From: CALRGE01 sp964365765
GTDB lineage: Bacteria; Patescibacteriota; Gracilibacteria; UBA1369; 2-02-FULL-48-14
Length of the DNA stretch: 11,649 nucleotides
NCBI GenBank assembly: GCA_964365765.1
Contig: CAYIRB010000032.1
Coordinates: 1 to 11,649 of the forward strand
Reading direction: 5' to 3'
Shown: in pieces, positions 1-5,755 of the stretch
Numbering within the stretch: position 1 is the stretch's first letter
How the letters are laid out: the number at the start of each line of letters is the position of its first letter
Made by a program: the position numbers and the translations under genes
The notes under the pieces: model-generated
What the model was told of the DNA's origin: nothing
Database searches by the model: none
What the model saw: only the letters and a program-made list of their open reading frames with translations

Positions 1-1770
1 GGTATGGGCGTTGCGGTCAGGGCAAACATTCGAACAGCCGCCGCGGCAAAAGAAAGTTTGGGTGCCGCGCTTAAAGTCGCCTTCAGGGGCGGCGCGGTCA
101 CGGGCCTCGCGGTTGTGGGCTTGGCGCTTTTGGGAGTATCCGGGCTTTACTGGCTTTTTGTGAACTCTTTCCAAATTCCCGTTTCGGAAGTTCCCGGTAT
201 TTTGATCGGATTCGGGTTTGGAGCATCATTGATTTCTCTCTTCGCCCGCGTGGGTGGAGGCATTTTCACAAAAGCGGCGGATGTGGGAGCCGACCTTGTG
301 GGTAAAATTGAAAAAGGTATTCCGGAAGACGATCCAAGAAATCCGGCGGTGATCGCGGACAACGTGGGCGACAACGTGGGAGACTGCGCCGGCATGGGAG
401 CCGACCTGTTTGAAACTTACGCGGTCACATTGATAGCGGCCATGGTTTTGGCGGCATCAACTTTGACCGACAAAATCGGGCAAATCGGAATCGAATTTCC
501 GCTCGTTCTCGGTTCAATCGCGGTCGTTGCTTCGATCATCGGAATTTACTTTGTGAAATTGGGCGAAAACAGCAAAAACATTATGGCGGCTCTTTATAAA
601 GGGACTTTGGTCACGGGCATCGTTTCCGGAGTCGGATTCTACTTCGCGACGAAATACATGATCAATGACATAAACATTTTCTTCGCCACGGTCGTCGGTC
701 TTGTAATAACTCTTTTGATCAACATTGTAACTGAATACTATACTTCCAAGTCTTACAGTCCCGTGCGAAAAATAGCGAAATCTTCCGAGACCGGCGCGGG
801 TACAAATCTTATCACGGGACTCGGAGTGGGAATGCATTCAACCTTTCCCATGGTTTTAATTATCGTTGCCGGAATTTTCGCGGCCTACTGGCTCGGCGCG
901 AATTCCGTTTTGCAAAGCGGTGTTTACGGTATCGCAATCGCGGCCGTAGCCATGCTTTCGACCACCGGAATGGTTATCGCGATGGATTCATATGGACCTA
1001 TCACGGACAACGCCGGAGGAATTGCGGAAATGGCCAAACTATCCGCGGCGGTTCGTGAAAATACGGACGCCTTAGACGCAGTCGGAAACACAACAAAGGC
1101 CGTAACAAAGGGTTACGCCATTGCTTCCGCCGCACTCGCCGCACTCGTACTTTTCCAGGCATTCGGCGAAGAGTTAATGAAACATTCGACTTCCAGCTTC
1201 GACTTCAATATTTCGGACTACAGGGTAATAATCGGTTTGTTTATCGGAGGTATGTTGCCCTTCCTATTCTCGGCTTTCTTGATGGAAGCGGTGGGAAAAG
1301 CCGCCTTCAGCATCGTTGAAGAAGTTCGCAGACAGTTCCGCGAAATCAAAGGAATTATGGAAGGAAAAGCAAAACCCGAATACAACACTTGCGTGGACAT
1401 CGTGACCAAAGCCGCGCTTAAAGAAATGATTCTTCCGGGAGTAATCGCGGTGGCCTCCCCCTTACTTGTGGGATTCATACTGGGCCCTCTTGCCATGGGC
1501 GGACTGCTTGCCGGAGTAATTGTTACGGGACTTTTAATGGCGATAAACATGAGCAACGCCGGAGGAGCTTGGGACAACGCCAAAAAATACATTGAAGACG
1601 GAAACCACGGCGGCAAGAACTCCGTCGCACACCATGCGGCGGTAGTCGGCGACACGGTCGGTGATCCATACAAAGACACAGCCGGTCCAGCTTTGAACGC
1701 ATTGATTAAAGTTATCAATACAATTGCGCTTTTGATCGCTCCGATGATCGCGGTGAAGTCATTGCTGTAA
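1..1770 (+). CDS. hppA: Membrane-bound proton-translocating pyrophosphatase (partial, 5' end outside window)
   Basis: This integral membrane enzyme hydrolyses pyrophosphate and uses the energy to pump ions across the membrane. The frame is open from the first base, so the Met at position 4 is internal; roughly 100 N-terminal residues expected for the family are missing. Numbering from that Met, the PPi/Mg-binding motif DVGADLVGK is at 93-101, the DNVGDNVGD acidic motif at 119-127, DSYGPITDNAGGIAEM at 328-343, and the C-terminal block with NAGGAWDNAKK and GDTVGDPYKDTAGP lies at about 521-565. Many hydrophobic helices separate these. The motif GNTTKAVTKG (361-370) has Lys365 and Thr368, the pair known to mark K+-independent H+-pumping enzymes; K+-dependent ones usually have Ala there. 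Family assignment is very sure; ion specificity is inferred from these two residues. The gene appears to be the last on the + strand before a change of direction. Confidence 0.97.
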   Translation, partial: GMGVAVRANIRTAAAAKESLGAALKVAFRGGAVTGLAVVGLALLGVSGLYWLFVNSFQIPVSEVPGILIGFGFGASLISLFARVGGGIFTKAADVGADLVGKIEKGIPEDDPRNPAVIADNVGDNVGDCAGMGADLFETYAVTLIAAMVLAASTLTDKIGQIGIEFPLVLGSIAVVASIIGIYFVKLGENSKNIMAALYKGTLVTGIVSGVGFYFATKYMINDINIFFATVVGLVITLLINIVTEYYTSKSYSPVRKIAKSSETGAGTNLITGLGVGMHSTFPMVLIIVAGIFAAYWLGANSVLQSGVYGIAIAAVAMLSTTGMVIAMDSYGPITDNAGGIAEMAKLSAAVRENTDALDAVGNTTKAVTKGYAIASAALAALVLFQAFGEELMKHSTSSFDFNISDYRVIIGLFIGGMLPFLFSAFLMEAVGKAAFSIVEEVRRQFREIKGIMEGKAKPEYNTCVDIVTKAALKEMILPGVIAVASPLLVGFILGPLAMGGLLAGVIVTGLLMAINMSNAGGAWDNAKKYIEDGNHGGKNSVAHHAAVVGDTVGDPYKDTAGPALNALIKVINTIALLIAPMIAVKSLL

Positions 1771-1771
1771 T

Positions 1772-1823
1772 CAATTTGACTCAAAAAGGGTGCATGTTAT
1801 ACCTGACTCCCGGGAGTCAATTG
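1772..1823. repeat. Palindrome and inverted-repeat cluster downstream of hppA
   Basis: A perfect 16-bp palindrome TGACTCCCGGGAGTCA lies at 1804-1819. Its right half can alternatively pair with an upstream copy: CAATTTGACTC (1772-1782) pairs with GAGTCAATTG (1814-1823) with one bulged T. So TGACTC occurs twice and GAGTCA once, giving two exclusive hairpins. No T-run follows on either strand, so it is not a canonical intrinsic terminator, although it sits where an hppA terminator would be expected. A similar CCCGGG-centred palindrome lies in mirror orientation beyond the next gene (2645-2687). Confidence 0.75.
1776..1803 (+). promoter_or_regulatory. Promoter-like TTGACT/TATACC beside the palindrome
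   Basis: TTGACT (1776-1781) is followed after 16 bases by TATACC (1798-1803), which carries a TGn extension (TGT). The predicted start of transcription falls inside the adjacent CCCGGG palindrome, as expected for a repressor operator. It points into the 3' end of the oppositely oriented 218-aa gene, so any transcript would be antisense to it. It may equally be chance similarity within the repeat. Confidence 0.25.
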
Positions 1824-1849
1824 TAACCTGAAAAAACACACACGCATTG

Positions 1850-2506
1850 CTATTTAACCTCAGGATATTTTTTCAAAATCCAAGCCAAATTATGCAAATA
1901 ACTATTAACAACAGGGACTTTTCCAACAAGGTCGCGGACGGGCTTTAACTCCTCTCTACGCGCACCAATACTATCAAAGTTTCGGTTGGCACGTGACAAT
2001 GAAATTTCTAAACCCTTCAGACATACGGCAAGATCCAACTTTTCAGACTCACCAAGACTCTGAAAACCTTTCGCGGATAAGAATCTTATAATAGACAACA
2101 GAGTCTTCGCCTGATTTATTCTTCCATCTATAGTAATTCTCTCAATTTCCTCCTTACTCGTTCCTAAAACCGGATAAGCTCTTGTCCTCCAATCTTCTTC
2201 CGATTCACCATTCCCGAGAGGAACAACATTCATCAAAAAACTCTCCATTTTCCAAATTTCATGAGACACGTCAATTCGAGTAGAATTATTGCGGGCCATT
2301 TCAAGATACTTACCCGCCTCACCCTTTTTACCCTCCCGCTCCAATTCATAATATTCCTTCAATATTGCATCATGTCCATCGGGGAAAGCAGCCAAAACAT
2401 CCTCCAACAATGCCTCAACTGCATCTCTTACCAATCCGCGCTGTGCATTAACTTTTATTTCAGCTTTTCTTCTATCAATATCGGCAAGTATATCTTCTCT
2501 ATTCAT
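1850..2506 (-). CDS. Hypothetical protein, 218 aa, no recognised family
   Basis: I do not recognise this protein. It is soluble, lacks a signal peptide or membrane helix, and reads as mostly alpha-helical with many charged residues, for example an N-terminal helix MNREDILADIDRRKAEIK and a central stretch KEYYELEREGKKGEAGKYLE. No enzyme motif or helix-turn-helix is evident. The frame stays open to an ATG at 2581, but those 25 extra codons are Arg/Gly/His-rich and come from a GC-rich stretch that reads better as a separate leader ORF in another frame. The ATG at 2506 is therefore preferred. GAAGGG lies directly before it, too close for a normal ribosome-binding site, which suggests translational coupling to the leader. 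The gene ends in TAG. It is isolated, bounded on both sides by inverted CCCGGG palindromes, and looks more AT-rich than its core-gene neighbours, so it may be an acquired cassette. Confidence 0.7.
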   Translation of the reverse strand: MNREDILADIDRRKAEIKVNAQRGLVRDAVEALLEDVLAAFPDGHDAILKEYYELEREGKKGEAGKYLEMARNNSTRIDVSHEIWKMESFLMNVVPLGNGESEEDWRTRAYPVLGTSKEEIERITIDGRINQAKTLLSIIRFLSAKGFQSLGESEKLDLAVCLKGLEISLSRANRNFDSIGARREELKPVRDLVGKVPVVNSYLHNLAWILKKYPEVK

Positions 2507-2574
2507 CCCTTCATAATGCGCAGCCCGCCGAGGGCGAAGACGGCACCCATCCTCACCACCATGCCAACCATCAT
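2503..2574 (-). CDS. Possible 23-aa hydrophobic leader peptide coupled to the 218-aa gene
   Basis: A 24-codon ORF (ATG at 2574, TGA at 2503-2505) ends in an ATGA overlap with the start of the 218-aa gene. It encodes a Met/Val/Gly-rich peptide beginning MMVGMVVRMG and ending GGLRIMKG, which could form one short membrane helix. In-frame Met codons at 2571, 2562 and 2550 leave its own start uncertain. Its 72 bases hold 43 G/C, well above the gene that follows. The +1 frame across the same bases gives an unnatural Arg-rich sequence, so the leader frame is the more protein-like reading. A role in coupling ribosomes onto the main gene is inferred; it could also be a remnant of an older gene end. 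Confidence 0.4.
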   Translation of the reverse strand: MMVGMVVRMGAVFALGGLRIMKG

Positions 2575-2644
2575 AAAACATAATTGAAGATTACGACAAA
2601 TATGTTCTTATTCTACATAAAAGGCACTAATTAGCAAGAAAAAC

Positions 2645-2687
2645 TGTTCCCGGGAACATATCAAAATATATTAACACTCTGAGTCAA
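2645..2687. repeat. CCCGGG palindrome with TTGACTC motif, mirror copy of the one at 1772-1823
   Basis: TGTTCCCGGGAACA (2645-2658) is a perfect 14-bp palindrome. On the - strand, TTGACTC (2687-2681) precedes it by 22 bases; the hppA-side copy has TTGACTC 21 bases before TGACTCCCGGGAGTCA. The two copies thus form imperfect inverted repeats around the 218-aa gene. An AT-rich stretch between the motif and palindrome contains possible -10 hexamers (TTTGAT at 2665-2660 or TATATT at 2670-2665 on the - strand), so this is also the likely promoter/operator of the 218-aa gene. Confidence 0.6.
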
Positions 2688-2710
2688 CGAACAAGAGCTT
2701 GCTCTGACTC
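2681..2710. repeat. Inverted repeat GAGTCA/TGACTC with inner AGAGC-TT-GCTCT hairpin
   Basis: GAGTCA (2681-2686) and TGACTC (2705-2710) form an inverted pair, enclosing a 5-bp stem AGAGC (2694-2698) / GCTCT (2701-2705) with a two-base loop. It sits between the divergently oriented 218-aa and 78-aa genes and reuses the TGACTC hexamer found at the far side of the 218-aa gene. It could be a shared operator. Confidence 0.45.
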
Positions 2711-2749
2711 ATTATTTCCCATAGACTTACCGACCACCACAAACGCCAC

Positions 2750-2986
2750 ATGTTTAATCCGCTCAAATACCAGTATCTGGCCACCTTTCTCAATAGAAAT
2801 GAGAACAGTGCGGAACTGCGCCTGCAAATGGGCGCGACTGAAGAAATCGTGAACCTGCCGCTTTGCCTCTTGCCCAACGAAGTTGCTCTCGGCGAACAAT
2901 TCATACTGAAACTCCAGCCGACCGAAACGGCAAAAGAGGGCGAATACGAAACGATGCGCAAGATTCTTGAAGAGTTGATTAACTGA
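2750..2986 (+). CDS. Small protein resembling DUF3006
   Basis: This 78-aa soluble protein has a beta-rich N-terminal two thirds and a short C-terminal helix ending ILEELIN. The segment EEIVNLPLCLLPNEVALGEQF (about residues 31-51) resembles the conserved strand-loop-strand of DUF3006 proteins (acidic strand, then P-x-x-LLP, then a G-D/E turn). DUF3006 proteins are small predicted beta-barrels without a defined biochemical role. ATG at 2750 is the only sensible start because the reading frame upstream gives an implausible His-rich sequence before a stop at 2705. No Shine-Dalgarno precedes it. A weak TTGCTC/TAGACT pair with a 17-base spacer lies at 2699-2727. The gene ends in TGA one base before a large inverted repeat. 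Recognition is by eye and moderately secure. Confidence 0.7.
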   Translation: MFNPLKYQYLATFLNRNENSAELRLQMGATEEIVNLPLCLLPNEVALGEQFILKLQPTETAKEGEYETMRKILEELIN

Positions 2987-3110
2987 AGAAACTTAAATAA
3001 AAATATTGGATACAAGACAAAATAAACTTTTTTACCGCAGTGTACGAGACGTACATGAGGATAAAAAAGTTTATTTCAACGCAGTAGACGATATTTTTAT
3101 TTAAGTTTCT
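2987..3110. repeat. 124-bp nested inverted repeat between convergent stop codons
   Basis: Three nested perfect stems share one axis. The outer stem is 20 bp (2987-3006 with 3091-3110), the middle 15 bp (3020-3034 with 3062-3076), and the inner 6 bp TGTACG/CGTACA (3041-3046 with 3050-3055) around an AGA loop. The internal loops contain two related segments, CGCAGT plus GAGACG (3036-3051) and CGCAGT plus AGACG (3080-3090). The element begins one base after the TGA of the 78-aa gene and its right arm includes two bases of the rplY stop codon. A bidirectional terminator or mRNA 3'-end protector fits the position, but AT-rich stems without a following U-tract are not typical. A small mobile palindromic element is the alternative. 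Confidence 0.85.
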
Positions 3111-3807
3111 ACTCTTTCTTCTCTTTCTTTTCAGCCTTCTCGGGTTTCTCCGGCTTAGCCGCCTCGGCACCCTCGGCGCCTTCTTCAACCTTCTTTTCGG
3201 AAGTAACTTCAATCTTGGACAAATCGACTTCTTCAGCCGGCTTCTCTTCTTCTTCATCTCTCGGCGCGACAACGGTTGCGACTGTAATACTCGGGTCGGT
3301 AAGCAGTTTGATTGTTTCGGGAAGTTTGAGATCTGAAACCTTCAAGGAAATATTAAAGTCCACAAGCGGCTCAACATTCAAAACGACTTCGTGAATCAAG
3401 TCGGACGGCAAACACTTGATTTCAATTTCATGAAGGTTTTGAACAAGAGTACCCTGAAGGTCTTTAACCGCGAGCGGCATACCTTCAAGTTTGATTTTAA
3501 CTCGAGTTTGAATGGCTTGACTCATATCCACGTTGATGAATTCCACGTGCGATATGTCATCCGTAACGGGATGATAATCAACATGATGCACAAGCGCCTT
3601 AAGCGATTTTCCGTCAACATCCAAATCAATAATCGTGTTTCCTCCGGCCTGCTTGTAAGCCCTTCGAATATCTCCGTAAGGAATTTGCAAACTCATATTC
3701 TCAACCCCGCGCCCGTAATATTCGGCGGGAACCAGCTTCATCCTTCTGAGGCTGTTTGCTCGGATTGTTTTATCCCTCACTCGCGCTTTCAGTACGATTT
3801 GTTCCAT
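3109..3807 (-). CDS. rplY: Large ribosomal subunit protein bL25 (CTC form)
   Basis: bL25 binds 5S rRNA in the 50S central protuberance. The 232-aa product has the N-terminal L25 domain (MEQIVLKARVRDK, then LVPAEYYGRG at about residues 25-34 and HVDYHPVTDDISHVEFINV at about 76-94). A C-terminal CTC/TL5-type beta domain (about 95-195) contains DLIHEVVLNVEPL and the characteristic ITVATVVAPRDEEEE. An acidic/Lys-rich tail ends the protein. The frame extends to a GTG at 3873 that overlaps the upstream gene's stop (GTGA), but those 22 codons do not look like L25. The ATG at 3807 matches the family N-terminus and is chosen. There is no Shine-Dalgarno; the leader is A-rich (CTAAAAAAAAC). The stop codon lies in the arm of the large inverted repeat. 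Confidence 0.93.
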   Translation of the reverse strand: MEQIVLKARVRDKTIRANSLRRMKLVPAEYYGRGVENMSLQIPYGDIRRAYKQAGGNTIIDLDVDGKSLKALVHHVDYHPVTDDISHVEFINVDMSQAIQTRVKIKLEGMPLAVKDLQGTLVQNLHEIEIKCLPSDLIHEVVLNVEPLVDFNISLKVSDLKLPETIKLLTDPSITVATVVAPRDEEEEKPAEEVDLSKIEVTSEKKVEEGAEGAEAAKPEKPEKAEKKEKKE

Positions 3808-3826
3808 GTTTTTTTTAGACTGGGTG

Positions 3827-3855
3827 ATTTTAACCAACACTTGTGCCAAGCGCAA
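3827..3855 (-). promoter_or_regulatory. Putative rplY promoter
   Basis: On the - strand TTGCGC (3855-3850) is followed after 17 bases by TAAAAT (3832-3827). The -10 box matches five of six consensus positions, the -35 only three. Predicted initiation would leave a leader of about 13 bases before ATG 3807, and it supports that start over the upstream GTG. Confidence 0.4.
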
Positions 3856-3869
3856 GCTAAAATAAATAA

Positions 3870-4340
3870 TCACGCACCTATCGCTCTTAAGGCCGAGTCG
3901 CCCACAGTTTGATAAGTACGAAAACCGTGCAAAATCCCGGGCTTGAAATTGAATGTAAACATATGCTCCGGGCCGCTACGCTCAAACACGAGTTTAAGTC
4001 TCGCTCGGACGCGTCCTGCGCTTTCTTCCACAAACCTCATTCGACTCAATACATCGGTTTCATCACTTCCTCTCAACTCATCATGAATCGGCCTGAAATC
4101 TCGCAAAAATTTCGTAAGCTGATCGCGAATCATGTCGTTATGAAAAACCAACTCGGCGGATTTGTATCCGAGGCTCGAACTCATCACATCCAAGGTTGCG
4201 CCAAGGATATTGCGCGTGGACAATGAGTAAACGCCTTGTGCGAGTAAAACATTCCTATACCCCTCAGGGGCTTGTTCCACGACCAGAGCGGCGTCCAAAA
4301 ACTTATCACAGACCGAATTTTCCAGCTTTTTATTGAACAT
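3870..4340 (-). CDS. Hypothetical protein, 156 aa, no recognised family
   Basis: I do not recognise this product. It has no signal peptide or membrane helix. The N-terminal half is predicted helical (KKLENSVCDKFLDAALVVEQ), followed by NVLLAQGVYSLSTRNILGATLD, and an Arg-rich C-terminal half (RMRFVEESAGRVRARLKLVFER). The fold looks compact and globular. The start at 4340 is supported by a promoter whose -10 box ends 7 bases upstream, which predicts a leaderless mRNA; no Shine-Dalgarno is possible. It ends in TGA at 3870-3872, with rplY starting 62 bases further on in the same direction, so the two may be partly co-transcribed. It is divergent from ybaB. Coding is supported by its length, codon use like the neighbours and a good promoter. 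Confidence 0.75.
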   Translation of the reverse strand: MFNKKLENSVCDKFLDAALVVEQAPEGYRNVLLAQGVYSLSTRNILGATLDVMSSSLGYKSAELVFHNDMIRDQLTKFLRDFRPIHDELRGSDETDVLSRMRFVEESAGRVRARLKLVFERSGPEHMFTFNFKPGILHGFRTYQTVGDSALRAIGA

Positions 4341-4347
4341 TATCTGT

Positions 4348-4376
4348 TTTATACATCAATTCCCGTAATTTGTCGA
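4348..4376 (-). promoter_or_regulatory. Promoter of the 156-aa gene, predicting a leaderless mRNA
   Basis: TCGACA (4376-4371) and TATAAA (4353-4348) are separated by 17 bases and match five of six consensus positions each. Only seven bases (ACAGATA) separate the -10 box from ATG 4340, so transcription should begin at or next to the A of the start codon. Confidence 0.6.
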
Positions 4377-4384
4377 GCGAAGCA

Positions 4385-4412
4385 TTAACAAATAAAATTT
4401 TTCTGCTATAAT
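4385..4412 (+). promoter_or_regulatory. ybaB-mltG promoter with extended -10
   Basis: TTAACA (4385-4390), a 16-base spacer and a perfect TATAAT (4407-4412) with TGC extension. The -35 box lies only 8 bases from the -35 box of the divergent 156-aa gene promoter. Expected initiation near 4419 leaves a short AT-rich leader of about 18 bases without Shine-Dalgarno before ATG 4437. Confidence 0.7.
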
Positions 4413-4436
4413 CCCCCTACAATCTAACAATAATTT

Positions 4437-4763
4437 ATGGGAATGTTCGGACAAGCAAAAGACATGTACTTACTTCAAAAGAAAGCGAAACAGATCAAAA
4501 AAGACTTGGCAAATTTACACATAGAGGCGGAGTTTGAGGGCGTAACAGTAACGATAAACGGGGAACAGGAAGTGGTGGAAGTAAAAATCGCGGACGACAT
4601 GATGAAGCCCGAAAACAAAATGAAACTCGAAAAAGCCCTTTTGACCGCCTTCAACAAAGCCGTCAAAAAATCCCAGGAAATCGCCGCGGAAAGAATGCGC
4701 GACGTTATGGGTGATATGGGAATTCCGGGACTGGGCGGCGGCGCACCTGACGCTTCGAACTGA
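4437..4763 (+). CDS. ybaB: YbaB/EbfC family nucleoid-associated protein
   Basis: YbaB/EbfC proteins are small dimeric DNA-binding proteins. This 108-aa protein has the family layout: an N-terminal coiled helix (QAKDMYLLQKKAKQIKKDLA, about 6-25), a central three-stranded sheet containing GVTVTINGEQEVVEVKI (about 35-51), and a C-terminal helical pair (KLEKALLTAFNKAVKKSQEIAAERM, about 63-87). A Gly/Met-rich tail (MGDMGIPGLGGG) follows. In many bacteria ybaB sits next to recR or dnaX; here it is instead followed by mltG. Its TGA stop overlaps the mltG ATG by one base (TGATG), which implies translational coupling. It has its own strong promoter and no Shine-Dalgarno. Confidence 0.93.
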   Translation: MGMFGQAKDMYLLQKKAKQIKKDLANLHIEAEFEGVTVTINGEQEVVEVKIADDMMKPENKMKLEKALLTAFNKAVKKSQEIAAERMRDVMGDMGIPGLGGGAPDASN

Positions 4764-5755
4764 TGGAAAAACGACTGATCCAACTCGCGGTTCTCGCTTT
4801 AGTCCTGTACGGCGTCTGGCACTTTTGGGACCCTCTTTGGCGTTACGACATAAATGAAGCCGTCGACAAAAACAGCACCGAAAAAGTGATTTTTCAAATC
4901 GCGAAAGGTGAAAACGCCAAGGAAATAGCCAAAGGTCTTGATAAAAAAGACCTGATAGTCGACTTCCGCAGTTTTCTGCGAACGGTCGAAAGTGAAGATC
5001 TAAGCGACAAACTTCGCTACGGCAAATTCGTGCTCTCCCCGAACATGACGATTCGGGAAATCGTGACTGTTTTAACAACTCAAGGAACCGGCGAAATGGC
5101 CATAACGGTCAAAGAAGGTGAAACCATCGAAGACATAGACGCAGAACTCGCGGACTTGGGACTGATAAAGAAGGGCGACTTCAAACTTTGCACATTCAAC
5201 TGCAAATTCGACCGCGACAACAGTCTTGAAGGCTTTCTTTTCCCTGACACATATTTTTTGGACGGCGCGAGCTTTTCAGTCCAAACTCTGATAAATCAAA
5301 TGCTGACGAATTTCGAAAATAAAATAAGCGCGCAAATGCTGGCGGACATCGCCGGTTCCAAGCGCAGTCTTCGCGACATAATCATAGTCGCTTCAATGCT
5401 CGAAAAAGAAGTGAACTACGTGACTCACCCCGATGACACCGATCTTGTGGCGGGAATAATTTGGAAACGCCTCGACAATGACTGGACTCTGGGCATCGAC
5501 GCGACTATGCTCTATTTTGACAATGACGGCGAACTGAGCTTGGAGGAACTAGCGGACGACAACGCCTACAACAGCCGGCTCAATAAAGGACTCCCGCCAA
5601 CCGCTGTAAGCAATCCGGGACTGGACACAATCACCGCGGCGATTTACCCCGAAAGTTCGGGATACTGGTTCTATCTCACCGATCCGGAAAGCGGCGACAC
5701 GATTTTTGCCATCACAAACGAAGAACATGAAGCGAACAAAGCCCATTACCTTTAA
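4763..5755 (+). CDS. mltG: Endolytic murein transglycosylase MltG
   Basis: MltG cleaves nascent glycan strands at the membrane and so limits their length. The 330-aa protein has one N-terminal membrane anchor (residues about 5-22), a LysM-like region with TVKEGETIEDIDAELADLGL (116-135), and the YceG catalytic domain. Its diagnostic motifs are LEGFLFPDTY (155-164), ASMLEKE (210-216, with the catalytic Glu expected at 214), and YNSRLNKGLPPTAVSNPG (269-286). All key motifs are intact, so the enzyme should be active and the organism should build peptidoglycan. It overlaps ybaB by one base. Its TAA stop shares the palindrome TTAA (5752-5755) with the stop of the convergent FecR-type gene, leaving no room for a terminator between them. 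Confidence 0.95.
   Translation: MEKRLIQLAVLALVLYGVWHFWDPLWRYDINEAVDKNSTEKVIFQIAKGENAKEIAKGLDKKDLIVDFRSFLRTVESEDLSDKLRYGKFVLSPNMTIREIVTVLTTQGTGEMAITVKEGETIEDIDAELADLGLIKKGDFKLCTFNCKFDRDNSLEGFLFPDTYFLDGASFSVQTLINQMLTNFENKISAQMLADIAGSKRSLRDIIIVASMLEKEVNYVTHPDDTDLVAGIIWKRLDNDWTLGIDATMLYFDNDGELSLEELADDNAYNSRLNKGLPPTAVSNPGLDTITAAIYPESSGYWFYLTDPESGDTIFAITNEEHEANKAHYL

Noticed and set aside
1218..1784. Long open frame on the - strand opposite hppA
   Set aside because: Shadow of the hppA coding frame, which has clear family motifs.
1804..1819. Intrinsic terminator of hppA
   Set aside because: The stem is strong but no T-run follows on the + strand; kept as a palindrome only.
2671..3015. Open frames on the - strand opposite the 78-aa gene
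   Set aside because: One runs into the inverted repeat and both have unnatural composition; the + strand frame has a DUF3006-like pattern and is preferred.
3808..3873. GTG start at 3873 for rplY, overlapping the previous stop as GTGA
   Set aside because: The 22 extra residues do not resemble an L25 N-terminus, and a promoter-like pair lies inside this stretch.
3391..3912. 173-codon open frame on the + strand opposite rplY
   Set aside because: Antisense to a recognised ribosomal protein and without family features.
4303..4310. DnaA-box-like TTATCACA
   Set aside because: Single, one base short of the consensus, and inside a coding region away from dnaA.
4761..4763. UGA recoding (Gly) as in Gracilibacteria
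   Set aside because: UGA sits at natural ends of ybaB, the 78-aa, 112-aa and 156-aa genes, and no in-frame UGA interrupts the conserved genes.
4515..5078. 187-codon open frame on the - strand across ybaB and mltG
   Set aside because: Cys/Arg-rich composition and antisense to two recognised genes.
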